The notes beneath the pieces are model-generated. The model made no database searches. It was given only the letters and a program-made list of their open reading frames with translations, and was not told the origin of the DNA. Positions 24,001 to 37,491 of a DNA stretch of 64,000 nucleotides are shown piece by piece (positions within the stretch are counted from its first letter, which is position 1; every line of letters starts with the position of its first letter). Source of the stretch: Marchantia polymorpha subsp. ruderalis (taxonomy: Eukaryota; Streptophyta; Marchantiopsida; Marchantiales; Marchantiaceae); the NCBI GenBank assembly GCA_037833965.1, contig AP031355.1:21167501-21231500 (forward strand). The letters are read 5' to 3'. The translations under genes and the position numbers were made by a program.

Positions 24001-25700
24001 ATTCAGGCGATTTCGGTGGAAAGGCCGTGCTCGAGCCTGTTCATGTTCGATGACTTGTGATTAGATACACATATAATAATTTCACTGTTATCACAAAGTT
24101 TTGAGAGGTGTCCAAGTTTCAGCTGGATGCACGTGACACAGAAACATACCGAAGTTTATTGCGAGTGTGTAAACCTGTACCGTGCGTCCTTGTGGTACTC
24201 ATGAGCTACTGTAGGCTGCTCTCCTTCAAGCATAAATTCCATCTTTGAATATTCCAATGACATCGGTCCCGCTATTGATGATATAGTCTTTTGACATCAC
24301 TCCTGCAACGATGAAATACTTGCAAAACTTGACGATAGTTTCCAGATGCTGAAATTGGTCCACGGAGTTGACGGGAATGTCCAGAACAAGGGTAGGAAGC
24401 CCCACCGATGTGCAGCGGGCTAGCTTAGCTTATCACAGTGGCCGGTCTTTGTCGACGTTGCGAAATAGCTTCGTGTTAAGGCCGACCGGTCTGGGATGGA
24501 GCCTTGCAAGAAGCCTCGAGGAGCTCAGCTCAGTGCGGGCACGTGCTTTACTGCACGTTTCTCGTCTCTCGATTAGCCCCATAACTCCGACTTTCTAGGA
24601 ACAAAATTCGCCTGCATGTACATTACGCAGTTACCAGTCAACGCTGTTCCTTGCTCTCACTATACTTGCTTTCATTCTCTGACTTACACACTTGCAAACC
24701 ATGCTTCTCTGCTTTCTTCGCTGAGGTGTTCCAGTTACAACTTCCGACACAAGATGTCACACCCATTTTATTTTTCATTATTTGATTTGAATGAACTTGT
24801 AGGCTTCTGCACACGTTGCATTTGAATGGAGCAGAAAATCAGATGCAAGTATTTTCCAGTTTAGGAAGGCAGGTAAATAAGATATATCAGAAAGGTTGAA
24901 TTCAATCACCGAAGTTTGGTGCCTAGACAATTCTAAGAGAATAATAATCGAGCTAGATATCTTGAGAACAGTTCATGATATATAGACCTAGTCTGATCTC
25001 GCTGATTTGTGGCTTTAGATTATAATCATTTAAATAGAAACCCCAGTAGAAATTCTTCTGCTATGGCGACGGTAATTTTCTGTCGTCAGATATTGAGGTC
25101 TTGACGTGAACATCCATCAGGTCAAGGGGATCATTGTAGCAATGTTGACCAGATCCAGAACTTCGCAATATCCTTCGATTGAGCAATATTTATTATCTAG
25201 AATCTGCACTGCCTATGCACAAGGTGCTCAAGATCTCAAGACAACTTGTGTACTAAACTGAAACAGCCTATTATTTTCAATATGTGAACATCTCTGAAAC
25301 ATAAAAAACTAATCAGCCGTAACGACGTTTCCAATATTTCAAGAGCTACGAGCACTAGATGACACGTGATTACCTCTCGAATGCGCTAATTATTTGCTCA
25401 CATACAGCATGAACGAATGTGTGTGTATACATCATGTTCAACATCCATCACCGGCTTCCATTGAAAACTGCTAGTCTTTGGGGAGCTGTGAAGCTAACAT
25501 GTGTTCCATGCTAGATCGTAGAGAACCTGGAATATGCAGCAAGGTATTGCTCCCAAGGGTGTGCAGGACAGCCAAAGACCAGGTGATAATATTCTCAGCG
25601 TGCTCTCAGGGAAGTCATGGAGTTGAGCTGTCAGCGAGGACTAGTAATGGACAAAGTGACGAGTATGGTACAACGTAATTTGGGTCTACAGGAAAATGTT
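21093..25700. other. 4.6-kb intergenic stretch, no gene recognised
   Basis: Frames of 60-129 codons occur on both strands (for example near 21443-21733, 22828-23205 and 23117-23506) but carry no recognisable domain, and several overlap on opposite strands. A hairpin-forming stretch lies at about 23351-23414. No RNA gene was recognised. Confidence 0.5.
23351..23414. repeat. short imperfect hairpin
   Basis: TTGTATGTCAG (23355-23365) and its exact complement (23400-23410) are separated by 34 bp, with some further pairing outside. A precursor of a small RNA or chance could explain it. Confidence 0.4.
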
Positions 25701-25717
25701 GATGTTATAGTGGCTAG

Positions 25718-25724
25718 TATAAAT
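25718..25724 (+). promoter_or_regulatory. probable TATA box of peroxidase 4
   Basis: TATAAAT lies 185 bp before the start codon at 25903 and would give a 5' UTR of about 150 nt. Confidence 0.45.
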
Positions 25725-25902
25725 GGCACTCCATTCGAGGGTCAAAGCATTCTCTTTATCTCAGCGCAGCCTGGGATAGAAAGAATTATCGCTTCCATAC
25801 AGTCTTAGTACTCAGCTCAGATCAGCTACTTGGAGAATCACTGAATTGAACTTTTGAGGGGCGTTTTTTTCGATAGGTCCTTCCATTTCTATCGTTTCAA
25901 CC

Positions 25903-27568
<1,666 letters not shown>

Positions 27569-29645
27569 ATTAGCAGTCAGCAGAATCAGCTGAAGGATTT
27601 TAGAAATTGCAGTTAACTTCACTTTTTAGAATATTCATCGTTCCCTGGAGTTCATGGTTAGCATTTATATTATGACCACGGTTTCAGCGCGGGGAGCTAC
27701 TAGTTGAAATTTAGACGCACATTCATCCAGATCTTCAAACTAGATCATAACATTTTTAGAAATTACTCAGCTCGGCGGCTGATAGATATCAATCACTACG
27801 ACCGCTGAGGACTCAAGTCATCAATGTGGAAGGGTGACTGAATTAGTGTCGTCCTTAGCCAAGAGTCTTGGAGGATCTCACAACGATTTTAGTGATTCGA
27901 AGTGAGTTAGAGTCTACCAAGCAACAATCATATTAACCGGGTGATCAGTATGGATACGCTTCCACTTCATTCCGCTGTGTCACCTGATCAGCGTTTTACC
28001 TTCAAGAGTGTTCTCTGTTGGCTCGAAGGAAATCAGAAGACGATGTAATAAATCGATATGGACTCAATTGGAAGGAATTCATTTGGAGTCTGACTGCGTA
28101 TTTGATTGGGGTTCGGACTCATGTTGCCCTGCACAATGTGTCATCCATTTCTCAATGTTGTGAAATTGCCCTATTCTCTCAGACCTGCTGACGGAACATA
28201 ATGCGAAATGGACGTCCTTCGATACGTGGTTTCGTACAGAGCAGACAAATGTGCGCACAACTTGCTGCATCATGAGATGGCGCTGCAATTCCTCCAGCAG
28301 ATGCATGAAGCAAGAGTTCGAATGCTGCAGACACCGTGCATGATGCTCGAGCTATTACCACAGGGAGCACATCATGTTCTCCATCCAGGTCTGCGGCCTC
28401 TTCTGCGCTTCGACTGCTTTACGATCGTGAGGTGAAGTTAGACTGAAGATACCCCCAGCCTTGAGTTACTGTATTCTCGAACAGCTCGTACTATAGCTTC
28501 ACGAGGTTGACCCGAGGGAGTTACGGAGTTGCTGTATTCCCTGCCATGTTTCGACCGCATAATCCGGACAGGTCCACCTGGAACACTGTTTTCCATCATG
28601 CGATGCAAGTTGCAACAGAATCAGGGTCACCAAGCTTCATCTCAATCGACGTTGCAGCTCTCGAATAACAGAATCTAATCGTGTTTAGTACGAGGGAGAG
28701 GCTAGTTATATCTCACTAGCCTGCAGTATTAGGCTCCTCGCTAATATTGGACGATTCGTCCAAAGTTATAGGGTCAGTGGAATTGAATTGATGGTTCTTC
28801 TAACGCCTTCGTGTTGTAACGCGGCCGACGTGGATGCCATGCTGTCGACTACTGCGATGGGAGGGGTCGAGAAGGACTCTCGTTGCGTTTGCCAGAGCCG
28901 GAGCTGTGGGCCCACACGATCCGGGCCCCGTGCAGCCGCTGGTCTCTCGAGGCCTTGTGCGACTACTGTGCGCAAGATTTCGCCTCATCGTTCGCGCCTC
29001 GGATCCGTTTCTGGTGAGTGAGTTCGATCGCAACTCCGACTGCATCATTCTGAAATGGCAACTCGTGGTTGATGCAATTTGACTTATCGATTTGAATTCG
29101 AATTTGCTGTACGCGCGAGGCGGTTGGAGAACTCATTGCGTGTATTTGAGAGCATTGGGCCGGAGGAATAATTCGATGCGAGTGCTTAGAAGTGGTGGTG
29201 TCATCTGCAGAGGCAGCCCAGCTGGGCGCTGCTAGTTTCTCAAGCAAGTTGGCGACTTGAGTGAAATTCTGCTTTGGACTTATGATTGGCATGTGATCAG
29301 GTGAATTTGGTGCGTGAGATGCAATATATCGACCGCCGTGGGGGCCACGGCTGTGATGAATCCGCTCAGCTGGCGGGTGAAATGAGCTGCTGGTTCTGGC
29401 AGTCCTGTGGATGTAATTCCTGATGATGGAAGCAGAGGCTTGTGCTGCGAAACGCGATTGAGTTTTCTCCCTTCCTACTTCGCCAGGATGCAGGGGACTC
29501 GCTCCCTCCAGCCTTCCAAGAACCTCGAGTTCGGAGGTGCTGAGCTTTTGAGGTGTAAGAAGGCTCTCTTCTCGACAACTTTGCTTGTGCCTGCGCTTTC
29601 TACGTCTCGGAGGGCGGTGTGATTCGAGATACGTTCCAAGTCAGA
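27569..29645. other. intergenic, no gene recognised
   Basis: A GC-richer patch lies at about 28800-29050 with overlapping short frames on both strands, the usual shadow of higher GC content. No domain or splice model could be supported. Confidence 0.5.
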
Positions 29646-29808
29646 TGACACCAAACTGGCCATGAACCGGTCAAAAATAAATCTAGCTTGTATTGGTGGC
29701 AACTGTGACGTGGCACACGAATGCCATGGAGAAGAACAACAAACTGGCCAGGAATTGGTCAAAAATAAATCTAGCTTTATTCGTGACAAGCCATGGAGAA
29801 GAACATGA
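29646..29808. repeat. two-copy tandem repeat
   Basis: CAAACTGGCC, CGGTCAAAAATAAATCTAGC (second copy TGGTCAAAAATAAATCTAGC) and CCATGGAGAAGAACA recur in the same order in two adjacent units of roughly 80-100 bp. No protein is encoded. Confidence 0.65.
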
Positions 29809-29910
29809 AGTCGTTAGGCTAACCATCAAAGACCTTATACTAGGTTTAGGGTGCTAATTAATCTAAAGTGAGTGATAACTAACCACTCCGTTAGTATTAT
29901 GTTTAATGTA

Positions 29911-30075
29911 CTAATGAGTTAAATTTCCCAATGATGATATATATTGTTATTTGGGTTTTATGTCACTAATGAGTTAAATTTTCCAATGATGACATATATT
30001 GTTATTTGGGTTTTATGTCACTAATGAGTTAAATTTTCCAATGATGACATATATTGTTATTTGGGTTTTATGTCA
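29911..30075. repeat. three-copy 55-bp tandem repeat
   Basis: Units start at 29911, 29966 and 30021; each begins CTAATGAGTTAAATTT and ends TTGGGTTTTATGTCA. Copies two and three are identical, copy one differs at a few bases. Degenerate relatives (GTCACTATTGGGA, GTCACTAATGAGA) are scattered to about 31140. Subterminal repeats of a CACTA-type DNA transposon would look similar, but no transposase or termini were found. Confidence 0.85.
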
Positions 30076-33000
30076 CTATTGTGAGGTGTCATTCACAAAA
30101 GTAAACTGCGTATAATCTCATAATAGTAATATACATTGTTGTTAGAAGTGGATGTCATTGTTGGGAGATGCGTAATTTTAATATTATCTCCTAATAATAA
30201 CATATATTAGATTAGATGTCAATATTGGAAGATGTCAATTTTTTAAAAAAAACTCAGAGATTTTTTATCCTATATTATATCAATTCTAGTACAATCTTTA
30301 AATGTGTTGTTTGGTTTCAAAATGGTGTTCATTTTGTCATGTAATTCTGTCTATTGCTAAAAATAGTAGTCATCTATAATTTCGATAGGTGTCGATATCG
30401 ATAGGTGTTCTAGAGGATGGCACATGTCGTGCTTGACTCCACTATCGATGTTATTCCGGCTGGACGATGGGTTTGTGCTCGATATACTACAGAGTGTAAG
30501 ATGATTTGATCTTCACATGTTCTGAATTGCAAATAGGCGACTAACGATGAGGCGACATAGCACACGGCCTACTTGTTCACGCACTCACGAAGGTGTATAG
30601 CATGTAGTTGTAGATAGTGTTCCCTGGGAGTCAGAGGGACCTGACTGCCAGCTAGGGGGACGAGTTGTGGCATTTAAATGTGTACTCTCTCGCGCCTTAT
30701 ATGTGTGTATGTGTGCTTATGTGTATGTGAGTAGCATGTCAACGATGTAGAGTGTATGGCGATATGTATTCGCAAGACAATTTGCACATCTGTATCGTTC
30801 ATTGCGATTAACATAGACATTACAATTATGTTTGAATTCATATTAATACACAAAAATATGAGTGAAAAAATTTATGATTATATATGTAACGAATTATTTT
30901 ACTAAAGCCCAAAAAGAATGAACTTAAGCGACATTGTTTTAAGTCTCATAACTATGTATTGTGATCATGATAGGAATTTTTACTCCCAAATTACACTTGA
31001 AATTGTCACTAAAAAATATCATGTCACTATTGGGGATAGTGACATACTGTCCTTATTGAGAAAATTTACAAGTTAAAAAGTAATGGTTTTGGAATTTTAC
31101 GTCACTAATGAGAGAATGTCACTATTGGGAGTTTTAACTCTTTAATGAGATTTTTTGCCTAGAGCATCGTAGACACCATGATACTCTGTCATGCATCATA
31201 CATGCTCCTTTTCACTTTCTAAAAAGCATGTGGAGATACCTGTCTAATGGGATGGTCACCTAGAAGATCGAAACTAAAGAACTTTATGGGTAACTCTTGA
31301 CTTGTATATATTGCTTATTGTGTTGCATCTAACATTCTATTTAAATATACATGAAATTGTTATGTAGACTTTATGAAATGATTGATTTTGCTTGAAATCA
31401 ATATGATTCAAGACTTGTAATACAAAATTACTCATTTATTGTTTTTGTCCAATTTTAATTTGATTGATTTTATGACATATTTTTTTTTAATTTTTTAAAT
31501 GTTCTATAAAAAATATGCATTTAAAACTATAACGTAAGTTGTTATATAAAATAATAAAAATTATTTACAATCAATTCAAAGATATCATGATATATTTCTA
31601 ATTTTTTGAAATGATTATGATGAAGTTTGGCTTTGCGGCAACGACAACGATATACATGACTTTCACATTGCAGTGCATACTGAAAAAAATGTAATGTAGC
31701 TTGTGATTGAATTTGAGTTTACTCCTCTCAAGATAAATTGCTAGGTAGAATGAATACGATGGCTAGCAATCAAGCCAGAAAGCACCGCAAGCAAAGAGCT
31801 AGCAAGAGCAATTACATCTCTACATCATTGTAGCAAGAGATCTAGTTGGTCAAACGTGACATGTAGATTCAAAGTCGCCAGACTTTGGTTCTGTTGAATT
31901 GCTTTGGCAGAAGAGACTCAAAAGTGCAAATAGTTTGAAAATGTCGTAAAGAATGACAAATTGATTGAGACATCAAAGCCAAAAGCAGACATGTAGGAGC
32001 ATAAAGACTCAAAGTTATAAACCTCAAGCTCTAAAATACATGGTTAATCTGCCCAGCTCAAGTACTAGCTTCAAAACTTCTCAAGTTCATGCAATTGAGA
32101 GGTTAAAAATTTGACATCGAGTCTTTGCAGACTTAACAAGTATGCTCAACGGGTTGCAAAATCAATTGCTAACGGTCTTAGAGGTAGTTGTCTAGAAGAT
32201 TAAAAAACAAAGTATTAAGGTCAAAATTGTTGGATGAAGTCATGGAGGTTGACGAGTGAGTGATTAACCAACAAAAATTGTGGTTTGAATATTTGTTGTT
32301 TACTAGCTCGTTCCCCAATCTCTTGGACTTCCTAAAACAAAATAAGTACTTTTGCATAGTTATAGAAAACTGTCTCCGTTAAATTACAAGTGTAAATGCA
32401 TTTTATTCACATAGTGTGAGTCATTCCACAAGATACATGCCAAACACAAAGTAATCAAACTTGCATTGTTGCATGAAGTCAAAAAAACTAATCATTGCAC
32501 TAGTTCACAACAAAAATTATCCGTTGAATTTTTTTTATTTACTTGCTCACTCCTCATCTCTTCGTATTGAACACCATTGCAATAGAACAAGCACAAATCT
32601 CTCTCCATGCCAAACAATAGATGAAACCAAAACTCCAACACAAATGATTCTTCTATTGTGTACTTAAGTCCTACCAACAGTGCTTGTCAAAGTTCATGAG
32701 GCCTTGAATTGGACTCTTGGTCATATGTTAGATCCAAATGCAACCCGCACATCAAATTCTATTTTCAACGCGCCTATTTTTTCTGGCCATTTAGTCAGGT
32801 TTTTTTTTTAAAAGCAACAAATGACTTGTTACATAAATCTAAAAAATCCTATTTAAGTATACTGGGATAATCCTAGCTGCCGCCAAAAAAATTAGCAATT
32901 TTCAAGAAATAAAACTGTTGATTGAAAGTTTTTAGACTTAGGGTTTGAGTCGTTGGCTCAAAATCCTAATCTTGGCCCCCACCTGCTAGACTTTCAAGAG

Positions 33001-33985
33001 TAAAAGATCCAGGGAAGTGTTTAGATTAAGGTTTATAGTGGTTGGCTCAAAACCCTAATCGTGACCCCAACTGTCTAGACTTACAAGAGTCAAAACCCTA
33101 ATCTTGGCCCCAACCATCTAGACTTACAATAGTAAGAGGCTCATTGCAAATTAAACTAAAGTCTAACACATGTTGAAGTAATCTTGATCCCTAATTTTTG
33201 CTCTACCGAAAGTTACTAGTACATTCACAAGTGGAATGCGTGCGTCATGCCAAAGTAAGTAAATTTACATGATCAATATTTAAATTATTTTGCAGTTTTT
33301 TGAATATGTTGATTGATCACCGATGAGTTTAGATTAGGTTAGTGTGAGGAAGGATTTAGGGTTAGGTTTTGTAGGTTTTAGAACTAGGGTTAGGAAGAAG
33401 CCTATACAGTTATTAAAAAATTTCATAGTACACACGAACTGATGAGTAAATTCCTTCTCTGGTGATGTAAAATAAGGGTGACACGTGGGGCTACCTCAGA
33501 CGTCTCATCTGTATACACCTGACGGCCGACTTGCTCTTAGTTCAATGATTTTGCAATCCTGCTTTGACTCATCTACGATCGCCAACTTGGGATGATTTAG
33601 CGTTACATGAAAATGAAAGAATCTAGAACTTGAAAGCTGACTAGTATTCAAGCACCTGCAATGATTTAAAGCACTTCTTGAACTATATACTTTGCAGGCT
33701 CACTAACGTGTACAATATCTAAATTTCAAAACCGGAAAATCATTTCCAAAATATAATGCTAGTTAACCTCAGTACACTTTCTTCTGAACTCGCCATTGGA
33801 AATTGTCAAAAGCCCAATCCCTTGCTATGCCACGAAGTTACCATGAAATGTACCATCAGGACGATTCTATGCGTAGACAAGAGACAGACAGACCTGCATC
33901 ATTTCTCCTGACTGCATCGTCCGACTGCAACAGAATTTGCCACGTAGAGCATTAGACTCGAAGTTATAATCCCAGTTGTCCATAG
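30076..33985. other. 3.9-kb AT-rich stretch without genes
   Basis: Strongly AT-rich with many homopolymer runs and few frames above 60 codons, none credible. It contains the degenerate relatives of the 55-bp repeat and a second small tandem array at about 32945-33136. It ends at the gttag target duplication (33986-33990) of element C. Confidence 0.6.
32945..33136. repeat. tandem repeat with TTGGCTCAAAACCCTAATC units
   Basis: Three degenerate units of about 45-90 bp carry a CAAAA(C/T)CCTAATC block, GACCCCAAC or GGCCCC(C/A)AC, and CTAGACTT(A/T)CAA(G/T)AGT in the same order. The CCCTAA motifs resemble telomere repeats but are spaced too widely to be telomeric. Confidence 0.6.
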
Positions 33986-34887
33986 GTTAGTGTAATAACC
34001 CACCAAAGGCTAAAACTGCAGTATGGTGGTAAAAAGATCGAACCCACAAGGACAGAGGCAACACACAGAGTAAAAAGTGTCACGTTTAACAGACTTTTGT
34101 AGAGTTTGAATTCTCAGGCGATTGTCACTCCCAGAAATACTGCAGTGCTCGACTCGGAGGTCACTCGGAGGATGCTCGACTCGGAGGATGCTCGGAGGAT
34201 GCACAGTGCAGCGTAGGTCACTCAACACACACACACACACACACACCTGAAACTGGCAAAAGCACAACTCGGAGGTCGGTCAGGACCTCCGCTTCGGATT
34301 TCAGGGGGAAAATATCTCAAAAGTTCACTCAGAGGCTCTGCAGTTAGTGACTCCCACTCCGGCTTTTACAGCCCTTCCGCCAGGAACTAGCGTAGGGAAC
34401 CCGGACTGGACTTCCCACTTCGGAACGAAGTCCCTCATACGCCGCGGACGTCACCCTTGACTCACACCAAGCGCAGAGAGTACAGGCCCGACTGAGAACT
34501 TAACTGAGACACAATCCAGTAACACCCACACACAACCTGAATTGCAAACCAAGGCTTACACGAAGTAACAAAACTTCACTTTGGCATTCAGGGGAAACTT
34601 TCCGTAGGAGTACAATCAGGATATGTCACTCGAAGGAGTAAGGGGGAACTGTTCAAGTCTCTAACTCGCAACCGGCTCTGAGCATCAGAATTCACCCGCA
34701 GGTGCAGATCCGCACTACTCAAGTCTCTAACCGGTGTACTAGCTCTGAACATTCAGCCGAAGGCCTTCAACTACAACATACGGTAACTTCGCTATGCTGC
34801 AGCTTCTCTACGTGGTGCCAGGACCAAATGCACAAACACGCCAAGAAAGTGAGTTCCTGATCTGCACTTCCGAAACTGGAAGAGTCC

Positions 34888-34918
34888 CAAGGCAAAACGC
34901 CTTGATCTACTTTATATC
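34888..34918 (-). promoter_or_regulatory. TATA box and covarying hairpin of element C
   Basis: On the minus strand GATATAAAG (34910-34918) is followed by the hairpin CAAGGC-GTTTT-GCCTTG (34888-34904). Loop and position equal those in A and B, while one stem pair changed on both sides. Confidence 0.55.
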
Positions 34919-34940
34919 CTCTAACTAACACTACGCTATC

Positions 34941-37491
34941 CTATCTGCTACTTGCAACACCTGCACGAAACCAAACTACGCTACTGCACTCTGCAGATCC
35001 GGTGCTGCGCCTCCTGCGCGCCGGACTGCCTCGCACTTTGTCTCTACCCTGCCAATCTTCCGACCGGTTGCGCAACCCCAGTCGCCGAAGGGCTGCAGTC
35101 ACTTCTGACTCTAAGTGCGCCATAGTGTCGCGCGCACCCGACAAGAAGGCTTCTAATTTCCTTGCTACTCGCCGCCGACTCCGACTGTCACCCTCCGTCA
35201 ATGCCGCCGCCCGAAGCTCAAACTCCATGAGTGTGATCTTCTCTTGAGCTGCCACCTCCCAATGGGAATCCTTTTAGACAGTGAGTCACCCGCGTCGCCA
35301 ACTCTTCTCGCGTCCGGCAGCTGCCTTCCACCTCTGCTAGCTGCATTTCCGCATCTACGCGCTGCGCCCTCAAATCCGCGCACTCGGATTGCAAGTTGCG
35401 CAACAACTCCTCTTCCTCCTTGCGTGTACTTTGACTTTCTTCTAATGCGCGCTTCTGGCGCGCAAGCTCCTCTGTTAAGATGCGGTTTTGTCTCTGCTCT
35501 TCCTGCAATTCCGACTCGATCTTTGCCCGCATTAGCTCGGCATCCGCCTGGGCTTTCGTCGCCGCATCCTCCCTCTGTTGTTGCAGGGTTTGGTGTAGCC
35601 TTTGCGTGATCGCCAGGTGCTGTCGGAGGGCAGTATACCTATCCTGCAATGTTTGGCACCTAGAGGCCCAAGTGGCCACCTTGCTCCTCGTCCTGCGCTT
35701 GACAGTCTCCACGTAAGACTGCGGTTTTCCGGAACCCGAGTACTTGGATGTCTTGCGATCCAAATATCGCAGGAGTGGAACTATCTGCTCGCACAATACC
35801 CCTGTTGGCGTCTTCTGCACAGAGTCCGCTTCCTGCTCTTCCGAACTCGTCTCATCCTCTGTTTCGAGGATTTCAATCGCCACCGAATCTCTTGGCGACT
35901 CCCTGGAACTGTGGCGCGCGGCAGCTTCCGCTGCGACTGCCGCTCCACTCCCTGCTAAAATATCCAATGCAGTGGGGGATCCCACTGCCTGAGCCCCTGT
36001 TCCGGCTCGATCTTCGGTTCCCGAAGGGGTCGACGCCGCAGTGACTTTTGTCACCTTTGCACCGCCCGCTTCTGCTGCCTGCTCTTCCGGCGCGATCTGC
36101 GCGGAAGGTGTCTTTGCCGGAGGTGCGTCCGCCGAAGGCGCCCGCACAATGGTCGCCGGCCCTGTCCGTCTCACAGTCGGCGAATCTGGCCGACTCTCAG
36201 TTGACCGACTCGCAGTCGGCCGACTGTCAGTTGTCCGACTGGCAGTCGGATCCACCCTGCGCGTCTTCACTCCACTTGGCCTGCTTGCTGGAGGCGTTTT
36301 CTCGGAAGCGCCTTCTGCCAAAGACGAGCCTCTGAGGGTTGTTGGCTCGTCAGCCAAACTCCCTTCTGCTTCCGGCCTGCTATCCGGTTCAACGCGTTGT
36401 TCAGTTGGCCGACCTTCAGTTGCCCGACTCGCAGTTGGCCGACTGTCAGTCCGCCAGTCTGCTTCTGGAGGCATCGGTGTCTTCTGTGCAGAGGCGTTCT
36501 CCGACTTCCCCAGAATCTGCGCGATTATCTCTTCCTGCGTGGGCAGGATACTCCGCCGGACTGGAGTACGCCCGGTCTCCTCAGTACTAGTTGGCATTTT
36601 GCGTGCCCTCTGTTTCGGCCGGCTGTGAGGCTCGTTGGTTGGCCGACTCCGAGTCGGCGCAGCGGGAGCTTCCGGCTGCCTGTCCTCAAGTCTTTCATCC
36701 CATTTCCGCTTTCGCGGAGCGCGCTCACTTCGACGCTCTTCTGCTGCTCTTGCTGGAGGCGGAGCCGGAGCTGGAGCTGGACTGGCAGGTGCCTCGTCCG
36801 GATCCGTGTCCACTTCGGCCTCCCGCAAGTATCTACCTGGATAACTCCGGGTCAGCAGCGGAAACCGTGTCCGCTCTGAATTTGTCAAACATCCCATCGC
36901 CCGATAAAATACAATCAGGTAAGGCGAAAGATGATTGAGGGTCCCTCCTCTCTCTTCTTGCGCATGTTGGCGCGTCACCTTCCACAGGAGCCGTGCCCAA
37001 TGAACTGGAGCTCCTGACAACACTAGCTCCACAAATCCCACTTGCCAACCATGCATGTAAGCGGTCTTGGTCGGCTGCAATATCTGAAGTAATGCAGTCG
37101 CGACATTTCTCCGCAATCGATCTTTGTAATCCCGCGTCCGGAAACCATTCTTGGGATGCCTGGGAACTTAGAAAAGATCATTGTAGGAGATTTCTTCCTC
37201 CTTGGACACCTTCACGCTATCGGCCTCGAAGAGGAGAAATCCTTCCTCGCCGGCACACCTTCCTAACACCTGCGCCCAGTCACAAATGTCCCACCTCTCT
37301 GGATGTGGGCGGAATCCGCGCGAGGGCTTGTGTCTCTCCTGCAGGTACTCGCGCACCATCTCCGGACATGTCCAGTTCCATCCCCACAGGAGGAAGTCAA
37401 GCTTCAGCCTTGTGAGCACATCTTGGAATGCGCGCAGACCGATTTGCGGCACTATGAGTGGAGACACTCGTAGCTGGGGGACCTTCGACAT
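34941..37491 (-). pseudogene. broken ORF of element C, homologous to the 1050-codon ORF of A and B
   Basis: The start is taken at 37491 (MSKVPQLRV), directly before the conserved domain with GLRAFQDVL, LDFLLWGWNW, WAQVLGRCAG and, later, GGTLNHLSPYLIVFYR. An in-frame TAA (37168-37170) falls where A and B have the Lys after VELF; the same frame then continues for more than 600 codons. Near 35261-35265 two bases are missing relative to A, which shifts the frame inside the LKGY-HWEV block; the remainder (AAQEKITLMEFELRAAAL to the end) reads on in another frame to about 34941. The central region is rich in SRPT units in place of the PVHR units of A and B. The coiled coil is conserved in pattern. 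Confidence 0.85.
36180..36460. repeat. CAGTCGGCCGACTG-type palindromes in the element C ORF
   Basis: 36213-36226 is the perfect palindrome CAGTCGGCCGACTG. Variants built from GGCCGACT and CAGTCGG or CAGTTGG recur between 36188 and 36250, again at 36416-36450 and near 36646. They encode the SRPTASR-type repeats. They occupy the same central part of the ORF as the unrelated CCTGTGCACAGG palindromes of A and B. Confidence 0.75.

Noticed and set aside
28780..29080. Overlapping frames on both strands in a GC-richer patch
   Set aside because: Similar lengths on both strands and no domain; typical chance frames of higher GC content.
29911..30075. CRISPR-like array
   Set aside because: Units are contiguous with no unique spacers, and the genome is a plant nuclear genome.
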